In this document: positions 28,105 to 37,124 of the stretch, in pieces | Layout of the letters: each line of letters begins with the position of its first letter | Numbering within the stretch: position 1 is the stretch's first letter | Notes under the pieces: generated by a model | Told to the model about the DNA's origin: nothing | The model's database searches: none | Seen by the model: the letters and a program-made list of their open reading frames with translations, nothing else | Made by a program: the position numbers and the translations under genes | Origin: Rhizobium sp. TH2 | GTDB lineage: Bacteria; Pseudomonadota; Alphaproteobacteria; Rhizobiales; Rhizobiaceae | Assembly (NCBI RefSeq): GCF_024707525.1 | Contig: NZ_CP062232.1 | Location: forward strand, 174,316 to 238,315 | Length of the DNA stretch: 64,000 nucleotides | Direction of reading: 5' to 3'

Positions 28105-31100
28105 TCACGGCAACCGATGGATGACCACATTGGGAACGACGCTTCGAGCAATCTCGCAAAGATGCCAATGATGCGTGAGGTAGATGACCTGGCCCACTTT
28201 GGCCATCTCGCCCAGCAATCGGAAGACCTCTTCAGAGCGAGGATTATCGAAGCTCTCCATGATGTCATCGGCGACGAAGGGTACCGGCGGGCGCAGCGCC
28301 GCGAATTCCTCGTACCCCGCGAGGCGAAGTGCGAGATAAAGCTGAAACTGCGTACCCGTCGACATAGCATCCGCGAGCTTCGAGCCGCCATCGCGAGATA
28401 GGCCGATGAGGATTTCCTTGTCCTTGTCTGGCTGCGTTGCCAAGCCTGAATAGCTGCCACCGGTGATCAGGCGGAAGGCCTCCGAGGCGCGGTTCATCAT
28501 CGAGCTGCGATGCTTCTCGCGATAGATATGCAGCGCCTGCTCGGCGGCGAGCGTGCCGGCTCTGAGGGTGAGGTGGCGCATAGCCAGTTCCTCGATTTCG
28601 AGAAAAATGGTCCGCCGTTTGGCTTCGATCCGTGCGACCGCGTCGTCTCCGCCCACTGCCTCGAGCTTTTGCCGCGCCAGTGACATCTCGGAATAGAGAA
28701 GCTTGGCATTCTCGGTGAGATCTTCTATGCGCGCGCCCAGCTCCATTGCATCCCGTTCGAGGGCATCGGCCTCAACAGCAGAGAGCCTCTCCTCCGCCTC
28801 TTCGAAGCCGGCCACCCGCAGCGCGTCGGCAATCTGGCCGCGAAGCGTGGCAACCCGCTCCTCCAGCCTGTCGCGTTCCTTCGCCTGACTTAGAAATGTC
28901 TCGACCGCAGCAAGTGTCTCCGCACCGAAATAGTTGGTCAGCTCATTCTTCCGGGCGTTGTGAACGACAAGCTCGTCCTCCAAACCCCGGCGCCTGTCCA
29001 ATTGCTTTTCCAGGTCTGCCTGCCGGTCGGCCCGAAGCTGGGCTGAACGCTTTGCGATCTCATGGCGCTCGGCCAGCGCATTGGCAGAGGCGAGTGCGTC
29101 CCCCACTGATTGCATATGGCCGCATTCGACAAGAAGGCTGGCTACCTCTGTCCGGAACTGCTCCCGGTCCCGCTCCATCGCGGCGATGCGTTGCGCCAGA
29201 TCCTGCCGCTCTTTCAGAATCGCGGGTAGCGTGCCGAGCGCGGTCAGTATCGCGCGGACGCCGGCAATCGAGCCGATCTTGTCGGCAAGCCAGGTTTGCG
29301 ATAGGGCGCCGGTCCATTCCCGATCCCAAGCCGCGACGGCATCCTCCGCCTCACGCTGGTCGCGCTCGCGTTCCGCCAAGTCGCGCGTGAGGTCCGCCAC
29401 CATCTTTTCATGCGCCTGCCATGCGGCCCGGTCGACCTTGCTCGCCGCAAGCACATCGCTCGCGACCCGCACGAGGCCATCGACTGGCAGCTGGTCTTCG
29501 ACATCGATTTCGGCCTCGGCCAGGCTGGTCGCGAGGGCCACGCCGTGGTTTGCCAATTCGGAGCGGAGCGAGCCCACCGCAGCTTCGGCCTGTTGCAGGT
29601 CGCGCCAGGCTGCTAGTGCCGCAGAACGTCTAACACTCCATGCCTCTAACGCGGCGACGCACTCGAGCGCGCCGCCCTCGGGTTCTAACGGTGCGGGCAA
29701 CAAGCCGCTGACCCGATCCGCGAGCGCGTCATGTTCGGCCCGCGCCTCGGCGAGCAATTCTCGCTGCCGTTCGATCTCGGCCTCCGTCGCGGCTTCCGTT
29801 TGCCTGAAGTGGCGCAGCTCCGCAAGTTCCTGTGCGCGCGACAGTCGGCTTGATGACAGATCATCGTCCTGTCGCATCCATGCCTCGAATGTCCGGGCGG
29901 TGGCGGCATCGAGGGTTGCGGCATGTGCCTGCCACGCCGCGTCACGCTCGGCGCGAAGCCTCCCGGCTTCGGCATCGTCGATCGGGCCGCCGGCGACGAC
30001 GACCGCGATCCGTGCCTTGACAAGTGCCTGCTCCGTGCCGAGATCCCTCAGCCGGGCCTCGTGATCCGATACCCGCTTGCCGACAGCATTTGCCTGGTTC
30101 CGCCATGTCTCGATCTGGCGTGGTTCGGCCGAAGCTATCAGACGTAAGGCTCCGGCGTCGCCGGTCCAAGGTGCGAGCTCCGCGAACCGGCTCTCTTGGT
30201 CTCGGTTCTTCTGTGTCAGAGTGCGCTCTTCCACGGCAAGACGCATCGCGAGGTCCGAACCGGTCAGGCGGTTAAGTGCCGTCCCAATGCGGGCGAGATG
30301 TGCCGGATCGGAAATCCCTGCCGTATCCCGATCTGCTGCCTCTTTGTCCAGCCTCTCGAGACTTTCACGGATCCGCACGAGCTCGCGCCGGGCCGCGACT
30401 CGTTCCGCTTCAATGCCCGAGCGCCGTTCGATCAGGTCGCGAATGATGCCGATCAAAGAGGCCGGCAGCAACAGCATCTCCGGCGCCGCATGGTCCGCCT
30501 GTTCCAGGTCCGTGAGCAGGCGGGAGAGAATGCCTTCCTGCTCAGCCAGAGCCAGCTTGCGCTTCGGCAAGTCGCCTTCGGCCGCAAGAAACCGCACACG
30601 CCCCTGGTCGAGCCCATCCATGTGCGTGGCAATCGACAGCATCTTCTCATCTATCGCGATCGCCTCGATCTCGTCGGCAAGTTGCTGCGTCGAGCGGTTG
30701 GCGGACTCGAGAAGCGCCTGCAATCGTGTCTCGTCGCGCAAGAGCTGCGGCAGCAGCGCGAACCATTCAGCCGGCGGCCGCGGCGGGTCGCCCATCTCGG
30801 CCGCTTCGGCTCGTAGGCGAGCGAGCTCGAGAGCCAGGGGAAGGGCGCTCAGGAGGCGGCTCAGTTCTTGATGGCGGGTCTTGGCTTCGGCCAGTTCCCG
30901 CGCCGTTGCACCATAGGCGGCATCGGCCTGTTCATGGGTGAGCTTCAGCGTCGAATAAGCGGACGCCAGCGTATCGATGGCATTGCGTTCCGCTCTCAGG
31001 CTTTCCAGCGTGCGTTTGAGTTCGGCGAGCTTCGTGTTCGATGAACGCTTCTTATAGATCGTACCAGCTTCGTCGGCGGCTGCCGCCAATGACCGGCTCA

Positions 31101-31578
31101 GTCCCGCAAGACCCGAACTTGCGGAAAACAAAAGTTCGCCGAGCTCGCCCTTGCTCTGGATGATGGCATTGCCGCCTTCCTTCAGCGACTGGTCGTCGAG
31201 CGAGAACATGGTGCGATAGGCCTCGCGGCCGATGCCGCCGAGCGCGCCTGCCAGCAGCGCCTCGTTCACGGATTGCCCCCGGTCGTCGACGAGGCTGCCG
31301 GCCCTGAGCTTGAGCCTGGCCAACTCGTGTTCCTCGCCATCGAATTCGAGCCGCGCGCCGACTTTCATGGTGTTGTAAGGATGGAGAAAATTGTAATTGC
31401 TGACCTGACCGATATCGTAGAGCAGATCGAGATAGGCGGCGAAGGCTGTCGACTTTCCGGCCTCATTCAGACCGTAGACGATATGCAGGTCCGGCGTGCC
31501 GGGCCGTGGCACGCCGAAATCGATCGAATGATCGGTGAATTTGCCATAGCGCACGAGGTCGAGTCTACTGAGACGCAT
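28105..31578 (-). CDS. yhaN: YhaN family AAA ATPase (SbcC/Rad50-like)
   Basis: A 1157-residue SMC-like ATPase. Walker A is GLNEAGKST (residues 36-44), very long coiled coils follow, and the C-terminal half-site has SGLATQPDKD, STGTQFQLYLALRLA (signature-like) and VPFVADDIMESFD (Walker B). The end, THHWHLCEIAR, is typical of YhaN. Its ATG overlaps the stop of yhaO by one base (TGATG), so the two are translated together as an SbcCD-like ATPase/nuclease pair acting on DNA ends. A decayed copy of its 3' end is at 20600-20770. Confidence 0.9.
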   Translation of the reverse strand: MRLSRLDLVRYGKFTDHSIDFGVPRPGTPDLHIVYGLNEAGKSTAFAAYLDLLYDIGQVSNYNFLHPYNTMKVGARLEFDGEEHELARLKLRAGSLVDDRGQSVNEALLAGALGGIGREAYRTMFSLDDQSLKEGGNAIIQSKGELGELLFSASSGLAGLSRSLAAAADEAGTIYKKRSSNTKLAELKRTLESLRAERNAIDTLASAYSTLKLTHEQADAAYGATARELAEAKTRHQELSRLLSALPLALELARLRAEAAEMGDPPRPPAEWFALLPQLLRDETRLQALLESANRSTQQLADEIEAIAIDEKMLSIATHMDGLDQGRVRFLAAEGDLPKRKLALAEQEGILSRLLTDLEQADHAAPEMLLLPASLIGIIRDLIERRSGIEAERVAARRELVRIRESLERLDKEAADRDTAGISDPAHLARIGTALNRLTGSDLAMRLAVEERTLTQKNRDQESRFAELAPWTGDAGALRLIASAEPRQIETWRNQANAVGKRVSDHEARLRDLGTEQALVKARIAVVVAGGPIDDAEAGRLRAERDAAWQAHAATLDAATARTFEAWMRQDDDLSSSRLSRAQELAELRHFRQTEAATEAEIERQRELLAEARAEHDALADRVSGLLPAPLEPEGGALECVAALEAWSVRRSAALAAWRDLQQAEAAVGSLRSELANHGVALATSLAEAEIDVEDQLPVDGLVRVASDVLAASKVDRAAWQAHEKMVADLTRDLAERERDQREAEDAVAAWDREWTGALSQTWLADKIGSIAGVRAILTALGTLPAILKERQDLAQRIAAMERDREQFRTEVASLLVECGHMQSVGDALASANALAERHEIAKRSAQLRADRQADLEKQLDRRRGLEDELVVHNARKNELTNYFGAETLAAVETFLSQAKERDRLEERVATLRGQIADALRVAGFEEAEERLSAVEADALERDAMELGARIEDLTENAKLLYSEMSLARQKLEAVGGDDAVARIEAKRRTIFLEIEELAMRHLTLRAGTLAAEQALHIYREKHRSSMMNRASEAFRLITGGSYSGLATQPDKDKEILIGLSRDGGSKLADAMSTGTQFQLYLALRLAGYEEFAALRPPVPFVADDIMESFDNPRSEEVFRLLGEMAKVGQVIYLTHHWHLCEIARSVVPNVVIHRLP

Positions 31579-32849
31579 CAGCTCTCGCCTCGATCGGTGG
31601 TCGCTTTCATCCGGGCGGTGATGTCTTCAGTGCCATCGGCGAGAAGTCCGTCAATGAAGCGCTCGAAACCGGCCTCGTCCTGCCCTGCGAATTGCCGACT
31701 TTCGGGCGGCAGGTCGGCCAGCAGATCTCGCACGATTTCCCTGATGTCATCGCGGAAACCGCTGCGTGTGATCACCTCGTCCCGCATCAGGGCGCCGAGT
31801 TCGATGACCGGGTCGGCTGCCGATGTCTCGACGCTGGTCACCGGCGGCCGGATGTCGAGCTCCAGCTTCTCGATCCAGGTTCGGCCGATCCGGTCGCCGC
31901 GCTGCTCGGCCTCGGTCTGCATGAGGTCGATGTCGCGCCGCAGCTGCCAGGCGAGCGTCGTCCGGCCTTGCAGCCGGAGACGGGCGACGAGATGCGGGGA
32001 GGCGGTCCTTTCACGTTGCCCACTGAGTCCGGACTCGATCGCTAAGGCAGCATCGCGCCATTCACTGACGCCAGTGAGGTCGATATCGACGCGTTCGAAC
32101 TGTGCCACGCTGGTCAGCCGCTCCTCGACGGTAATCGTCCTGTCGTCGGCTATGGTGACGAGTGACACTGTCTTGGCACCGGCCTCGTTGATGTCGCGGC
32201 CCTGCGGCATGCCGGGCATGATGACTGTGGCGGTTCCGGCATGCTGGCTTCGCTGATGGATATGGCCCAGCGCCCAGTAATGGAAACCAGACGCATGAAG
32301 GTCGAGTACATTGCAGGGCGCATAGACGTCGTGTCCCGCCGATCCGGCCAGACTCGTATGCATCACGCCGATATTGATTGCGCCGGACACCGCCGGTTTG
32401 AATTTTGAGAGAAGTGATTCTGGCGCATGTGGCTTGGCGAAACTCAGACCATGGATTGCGACAGGCAGGCTGCCCTTCATGATCTCGACCACCTCGGCAT
32501 GGCCGCCGAAGATCTTCACCGTTTCCGGCATCACGAGTTCCCTGGCGATTTTCGACATCGCATCGTGGTTGCCGCGGATCTTGTAGACGTGAATCCCGGC
32601 CCGGTGCAGCCGTTCTAGCTGGCTCGCGAGGAACCGCGCTGTCTTCATCGAGGTCTGGTCCCCGTCGTAGAGGTCGCCGGCGACGAACAGTGCATCGACC
32701 TGCTCGTCGAGGCAGAGGTCGACGATCGAAATTAGTGCCTGGCGCGTGGCATCGCCGACGAGGTCGGCAAGCTCAGGGTTTCGCAACGCCAACGAACGAA
32801 GAGGGGAGTCGAGATGAAGATCAGCGGTGTGGACGAAACGGAATGGCAT
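31578..32849 (-). CDS. yhaO: YhaO family DNA repair exonuclease (SbcD/Mre11-like)
   Basis: A 423-residue metallophosphoesterase nuclease. The metal-binding motifs are in order: HTADLHLDS near the start, VAGDLYDG, IRGNHDAM, GVMHTSL and WALGHIHQ. The C-terminal part is a cap and coiled-coil-binding region. It is the first gene of a two-gene operon with yhaN, which supplies the ATPase. The start ATG at 32849 opens directly on the conserved MPFRFVHTADLH. Confidence 0.92.
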   Translation of the reverse strand: MPFRFVHTADLHLDSPLRSLALRNPELADLVGDATRQALISIVDLCLDEQVDALFVAGDLYDGDQTSMKTARFLASQLERLHRAGIHVYKIRGNHDAMSKIARELVMPETVKIFGGHAEVVEIMKGSLPVAIHGLSFAKPHAPESLLSKFKPAVSGAINIGVMHTSLAGSAGHDVYAPCNVLDLHASGFHYWALGHIHQRSQHAGTATVIMPGMPQGRDINEAGAKTVSLVTIADDRTITVEERLTSVAQFERVDIDLTGVSEWRDAALAIESGLSGQRERTASPHLVARLRLQGRTTLAWQLRRDIDLMQTEAEQRGDRIGRTWIEKLELDIRPPVTSVETSAADPVIELGALMRDEVITRSGFRDDIREIVRDLLADLPPESRQFAGQDEAGFERFIDGLLADGTEDITARMKATTDRGES

Positions 32850-33191
32850 TCTAATCCACTGGCACCCGGGTAAGAGGCCCGGCGAAATCGCCGGTGACGG
32901 AACTCAGTCAATCATACTTGAGGGCGGCAAGTCGGCGCCAGTGAATTCGATTGCTCGAGGTGTTGGTCAACATAAGTTTGCTCGTCTCGTTGGCCTTACC
33001 ACCCGGCGAGCAGCATCGGGTGTTGGTGGATGGAGTGTCTGTTAAGCACCGACACGGCTCGATGAACTTCCCACCATTCCAATGGTCATTTGCGCACTTG
33101 CTGAGACTGGTGGTGATGTTCTGGCAAATGACGGGGTCTGGGGTTCTGCTCTCATCAAGACCGATGGAGTTGGAACGCCAAGTTCTGACGG
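32850..33191. other. Intergenic spacer upstream of yhaO
   Basis: No gene is supported in these 342 bases. It contains the presumed yhaO promoter and the junction motif at 33133-33159, and it separates the yhaO-yhaN module from the amide operon. Confidence 0.55.
33133..33159 (+). repeat. T-arm-like junction motif, copy 9
   Basis: GGGGTCTGGGGTTCTGCTCT followed by CATCAAG. It is closest to copies 6 and 8. Confidence 0.45.
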
Positions 33192-33791
33192 TTATACGCC
33201 GCTTGACGCCACCACTGCGGCGGCCACCGATGCGATCGTCGCATTCGAGCTCTGCGCCTTGTCCCGGAGGCGGCGATAGGCCTCGTCCTCGGTGATGTCG
33301 CGCGTGTCGCACAGGATGGCGACGGCCTTTTCGATGACGCGGCGGGACTTCAGTGTTTCATCCAGCGTCCGGATGCGTTGCTTGAGGCGGTTTTCATGGT
33401 TGGCAAGCCCGATCGCGGTCGTCAGTGCCGCCAATATGCCGAAGATGCGAATGGGCTTTGAGATCACGCCATGCGCGTTCATGCGCTGCAATTCACCGAG
33501 GATTTCAGGTGTTTCGAAAGCAATGATGGCGATGCGAGCGATCGCATGGGCGCTCGACATCCATGACAGCGACCGGTCGCCCTGATTCCGGTTGAGAAGG
33601 AAGAGAACGATGTCGATATTGTCGGGAAGGACGTCCGGTGGAGGCCAGCGGCATTCGACCGTGCATCCAACACGCTTCAGATGCGCCAGCAGGATCTCAC
33701 GCTCGGAGTCTTCGGGGTGGATGACGAGCATATGCACGCGGCGCAATTGCCGCAGCAGGCTTCCATCATCCACTTGAAGGTTCTCTGTCAT
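33192..33791 (-). CDS. amiR: AmiR-like ANTAR-domain antitermination regulator
   Basis: A 199-residue protein with a pseudo-receiver domain (VIHPEDSEREILLAHLKRVG, lacking a normal phospho-acceptor context), a coiled-coil linker and a C-terminal ANTAR RNA-binding domain (RRVIEKAVAILCDTRDITED, then EAYRRLRDKA). In Pseudomonas, AmiR antiterminates the amidase operon and is held inactive by AmiC until an amide binds. Here it is the last gene of the uptake/amidase operon and overlaps the AmiC gene by four bases. Confidence 0.88.
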   Translation of the reverse strand: MTENLQVDDGSLLRQLRRVHMLVIHPEDSEREILLAHLKRVGCTVECRWPPPDVLPDNIDIVLFLLNRNQGDRSLSWMSSAHAIARIAIIAFETPEILGELQRMNAHGVISKPIRIFGILAALTTAIGLANHENRLKQRIRTLDETLKSRRVIEKAVAILCDTRDITEDEAYRRLRDKAQSSNATIASVAAAVVASSGV

Positions 33792-34921
33792 ACCGAAACA
33801 CGCTGGCCAATCGATCGGTCATAGGCAATAAGATAGGGATCGGCCCTCACCATATTGGGGCTACGCCAGACGACTTCGAACTCGCCGTTCTCGTTCGACA
33901 GGCCCACCGATGGCCGCAACATGAAATGGTTCGTATCCGCGTCCAACACCGTGTCGCCACCCGGACCTTTGAACACGATTTCAGGGAGCGCTGCAAGAAC
34001 GGCTTGGCTGTCCGTGGTTCCCAGTCGCGCCACGGCTTGTGCGTAGATATGCAGTTGCGTGTAGCAGACTTCCGAATAGACACCAGGGCAGGATTGGTCC
34101 CCGAAACGCCTGGCGAATGCCGCGCGGAATCGCCTGTTATCACTAAGGTCGAGCGCGCCGAAATAAGGCAGGACAGAGAGATGGCCCTTACGCGCGGCGG
34201 CAGGCATCCTGGCAAGCTCGGATTCCGTGGTTGTGAGCGACGCAATGGGTGGCATTCCCGTGCCGTCAAATTGCGAATGGCATTCGTAGAGCCGCACGCT
34301 TTCGTCTCCGACCGTCGTAGAGATGATGGCATCGACACCCTGATCCCTGACCAATTGCAGGAAAGGGGTGAATTCTCCCGGCTGGGTGCCGAATTCGAAA
34401 TATTTCGGCCCGACGATCCTGCCGCCGCTATCGGCGACGAATTCCATCACGATGCGGTTGATCTCGCGGGCGTAGAGCGTGTCCGAGCCGATCAGCGCGA
34501 TGTTCTTGCCATGGTTCCCGAACACATATTCGAGAAGCGGAACGATGACCTGGTTGGGCACCGCGCCGCCATAGATCACATTGGGGGAATATTCGAAGCC
34601 TTCGTAAACCGACGGATAGAAGAGGATACCGTTGAACCGTTCGACGACCGGCAGAACCGCCTTGCGGCTGGTCGACAGGCAGCAGCCGAAGATGGCATCG
34701 ACACCGTGTTTCAGCAGCAGTTCTGTCGCCAGTTGCGCGTAGCGCTGGTCGCTTCCGGCCGGATCGAGAATGACCGGCTCGATCATTCGCCCGCCGGCGC
34801 CACCCGCCGAATTGATCTCGTCGCAGGCAAGAAGAATACCCTGGAGATGGGCGGTCTCGCTGACCGCCATCGGACCGCTTTGCGAGAACAGAACGCCTAC
34901 CTTTATTGTTTCCATCGCCAT
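33788..34921 (-). CDS. amiC: AmiC-like amide-sensing negative regulator (periplasmic-binding fold)
   Basis: A 377-residue periplasmic-binding-type protein without a signal peptide. It starts METIKVGVLFSQSGPMAVSE and contains GCCLSTSRKAVLPVVERF and FYPSVYEGFEYSPNVIYGG, which are AmiC/FmdD/UrtA-family landmarks. The absence of a leader and the adjacent ANTAR gene favour a cytoplasmic AmiC-type sensor over a transporter subunit. The ATG at 34921 lies four bases after the amidase stop; a second ATG at 34915 is also possible. Confidence 0.87.
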   Translation of the reverse strand: MAMETIKVGVLFSQSGPMAVSETAHLQGILLACDEINSAGGAGGRMIEPVILDPAGSDQRYAQLATELLLKHGVDAIFGCCLSTSRKAVLPVVERFNGILFYPSVYEGFEYSPNVIYGGAVPNQVIVPLLEYVFGNHGKNIALIGSDTLYAREINRIVMEFVADSGGRIVGPKYFEFGTQPGEFTPFLQLVRDQGVDAIISTTVGDESVRLYECHSQFDGTGMPPIASLTTTESELARMPAAARKGHLSVLPYFGALDLSDNRRFRAAFARRFGDQSCPGVYSEVCYTQLHIYAQAVARLGTTDSQAVLAALPEIVFKGPGGDTVLDADTNHFMLRPSVGLSNENGEFEVVWRSPNMVRADPYLIAYDRSIGQRVSV

Positions 34922-34925
34922 GACC

Positions 34926-36287
34926 CTAGACATTTCGCTTGAGTTTCTTGTCGATCCATTCCGCCACCGCAAGCAGGGCCTCATCTTCACCCGGCCTGCC
35001 CATCAACATCATGCCAACCGGCATCAGGCCGGGCTCACGCGGCATTGGAATGGAGATGCAGGGAAAGCCTGCAAGGTTTCCGATCCAGCAGAACCAGGTC
35101 ATGCTGTCTTGTGTCGTGACCCTGCGGCCGGAGAATTCCTGCCATTCCTCGTCCTCGCGCGGTGCCACGATGGGCAGGGTCGGGAGCACGAGCGCATCCC
35201 AATCTCCAAGGCCCCTTGTCAGTGTTTCGACAAGATGGCTCCGAATGCGCTGGGCCTTGATCAAGTCTAGGCCGCTCAGCATCCCTCCCGCAACAAGATG
35301 CGCCTGGGTGACAGTGGAATATGCGCTCATGTCGGCGTTGCTGCGCTGGACATGATATGCCGACGCCTCGCAGTGAAGGATGGCCTCCCATGCGGCGAAA
35401 TAGCTGTCCATATGATCGAGCGTGCTTTCGCGGACCGACGCATCGGATGCATCGAGGGCTGCTCGCAATGTGCCATCTACCTCGTTGGAGCGTTCCAGTC
35501 CCGGGCCAACGAGATGGATCAACCTGGGCCTGCCGGAGGAGCGCGCCTCCTGGAAGGGCTTCGCGCCATCCGTGGCCGGATCGCGCGCATCCTGGCCGAA
35601 GAAATAGGGCAGGATCAGCGAGATGTCCTCGAGCGATGCCGTCATGGGTCCCGGTGCGTCCAGCGACCAGCTCAACGGCAGCACGCCGTGGCGCGATGCA
35701 CGGCCATAGCTCGGTTTGAAACCGTAGATCCCGCAGGCTGCCGAGGGAATTCGAACGGAGCCGCCGGTATCGCTGCCGAGCGCCGCCGACACGATTCCAG
35801 CCGCCACTGCCGCGCCTGAACCACCGCTGCTGCCGCCGGTGATGCGGTTTCTGTCGTGCGGATTGCGCGTCGCGCCGAAGCTCGATGTGCTGTTTGTCGC
35901 GCCATAGGCCCATTCGTGCATGTTGGTTTTGCCCAGCACCACTGCGCCGGCCCGCCGGAGATTGGCGACTACCGTCGCGTCCTCTCCCGACGGTTCGAAT
36001 GGCAGCGCGTTCGAGCAGGCGGTGGTCGGATAATCGATCGTCAGATAATTGTCCTTGACCGCGATCGGGATACCGTCAATCGGGCTGAGCCGTCGCCCCA
36101 GTCGCCGCCGTTGGTCCGCCGCCCTGGCCTGTCGCATGACAATTGGCTCATCGACTGCGACGAAGGCGTTCAGGTCCGAAAACGCTTTCGCGCGGCCAAG
36201 CGCAGCTTCGGCCAGGGAGGAGGCTGTCCGGCTGCCATCGGCCAAGGCGGCGATCTGGGAAGACATGGAATCATGCGCAATGGTCAT
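34926..36287 (-). CDS. Amidase signature family hydrolase
   Basis: A 453-residue amidase. The Ser-cisSer-Lys triad context is visible: the lysine in IAVKDN, then [14 protein letters not shown], with the serine nucleophile in [15 protein letters not shown]. The length is normal. It is co-transcribed with an amide/urea-type ABC transporter upstream and the AmiC/AmiR sensor downstream, so the imported compound is probably hydrolysed by this enzyme. Its start overlaps a 46-codon gene by four bases (ATGA). The exact substrate is unknown. Confidence 0.9.
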   Translation of the reverse strand: MTIAHDSMSSQIAALADGSRTASSLAEAALGRAKAFSDLNAFVAVDEPIVMRQARAADQRRRLGRRLSPIDGIPIAVKDNYLTIDYPTTACSNALPFEPSGEDATVVANLRRAGAVVLGKTNMHEWAYGATNSTSSFGATRNPHDRNRITGGSSGGSGAAVAAGIVSAALGSDTGGSVRIPSAACGIYGFKPSYGRASRHGVLPLSWSLDAPGPMTASLEDISLILPYFFGQDARDPATDGAKPFQEARSSGRPRLIHLVGPGLERSNEVDGTLRAALDASDASVRESTLDHMDSYFAAWEAILHCEASAYHVQRSNADMSAYSTVTQAHLVAGGMLSGLDLIKAQRIRSHLVETLTRGLGDWDALVLPTLPIVAPREDEEWQEFSGRRVTTQDSMTWFCWIGNLAGFPCISIPMPREPGLMPVGMMLMGRPGEDEALLAVAEWIDKKLKRNV

Positions 36288-36424
36288 GAGCGATCCTCGG
36301 CAACGAAGCCATGGGCCGGTTCCGGCAATTGCAGCGTGAATTTCCTCAGGCCGCCGCGAATGCGCTTCAGGGTGGCTTCAATCATCTTCAATTGGTCGTC
36401 AGTGAGTTCGTTCTGATGTGTCAT
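36284..36424 (-). CDS. Small protein coupled to the amidase gene
   Basis: A 46-codon reading frame: start MTHQNELTDDQLKMIEATLK, end FVAEDRS. Its stop overlaps the amidase start (ATGA), and its start lies one base after the LivF stop. Tight packing in the operon argues that it is translated. Amidases of the AtzE type have a small partner (AtzG), and this protein has a similar place and size. That is a positional analogy only, as I see no clear sequence match. Confidence 0.55.
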   Translation of the reverse strand: MTHQNELTDDQLKMIEATLKRIRGGLRKFTLQLPEPAHGFVAEDRS

Positions 36425-36425
36425 C

Positions 36426-37124
36426 TCAGACTCCCAGCAATTCCTGTTGCAGTTGGCGGTTGGCGCGGAAACTCTCTCGATCGGTCTCCAGGCGGATCGC
36501 GCCCTTCTCCATCACGTAGAGGCGCTCGGCGATCGACAGACAGAAGTCGAGGTCCTGTTCGGCGACCAGGATGGCGATGTTGCGCTCCTTGTTGATGCGT
36601 TTGAGAATCCCCGAAATATCGTCGATGATCGAGGGCTGGACGCCCTCGGTGGGTTCGTCCAGCAGCAGGATTCGCGGCTGGATCGCCAATGCGCGGGCAA
36701 GAGCGAGGATTTGCTGCTGTCCGCCCGAGAGGCCACCGGCGAGATCGTCAGCCTTCTGCCTGAGGATCGGGAAATCCTCCATGGCCTCGGCAACCGCCCG
36801 CTTTCCATTGTGGCCGTTGGCCTCGGCGGCGACCGCGATGTTCTCGATGACGGTCATGCGCGGGAAAACATAGCGTCCTTGCGGGACATAACCGATGCCG
36901 AGGCGAGCGCGCCTGGCCGGCGAGGCTGGCGCGATGGCGCCATCGATCTCGACCTGTCCCTGCATGGCAGGCAGCAGCCCAGTGGCGAGGCGCATCAGCG
37001 TCGATTTGCCTACCCCGTTGCGGCCGAGCAGGCCGACAACTTCGCCGGCACCCACCGTGAGCGACACATCGCGGACGATTGTGGTCTTGCCGTAGCCGCT
37101 CGTTGCGTTGACGATGCTAAACAT
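36426..37124 (-). CDS. ABC transporter ATP-binding protein, LivF/UrtE type
   Basis: A 232-residue ABC ATPase. Walker A is GRNGVGKST, the Q loop is in GYVPQGRYVFP, the signature is LSGGQQQILALARAL, and Walker B is ILLLDEPTEG. The segment LDEPTEGVQPSIIDDI is typical of LivF/UrtE. It overlaps the end of the upstream permease-ATPase fusion by eight bases and completes the five-component uptake system. Confidence 0.92.
   Translation of the reverse strand: MFSIVNATSGYGKTTIVRDVSLTVGAGEVVGLLGRNGVGKSTLMRLATGLLPAMQGQVEIDGAIAPASPARRARLGIGYVPQGRYVFPRMTVIENIAVAAEANGHNGKRAVAEAMEDFPILRQKADDLAGGLSGGQQQILALARALAIQPRILLLDEPTEGVQPSIIDDISGILKRINKERNIAILVAEQDLDFCLSIAERLYVMEKGAIRLETDRESFRANRQLQQELLGV

Noticed and set aside
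29081-30064. Long rightward open frame inside the yhaN region
   Set aside because: Ser/Ala/Arg-rich low-complexity translation, antisense to an intact conserved gene; a GC-driven shadow.
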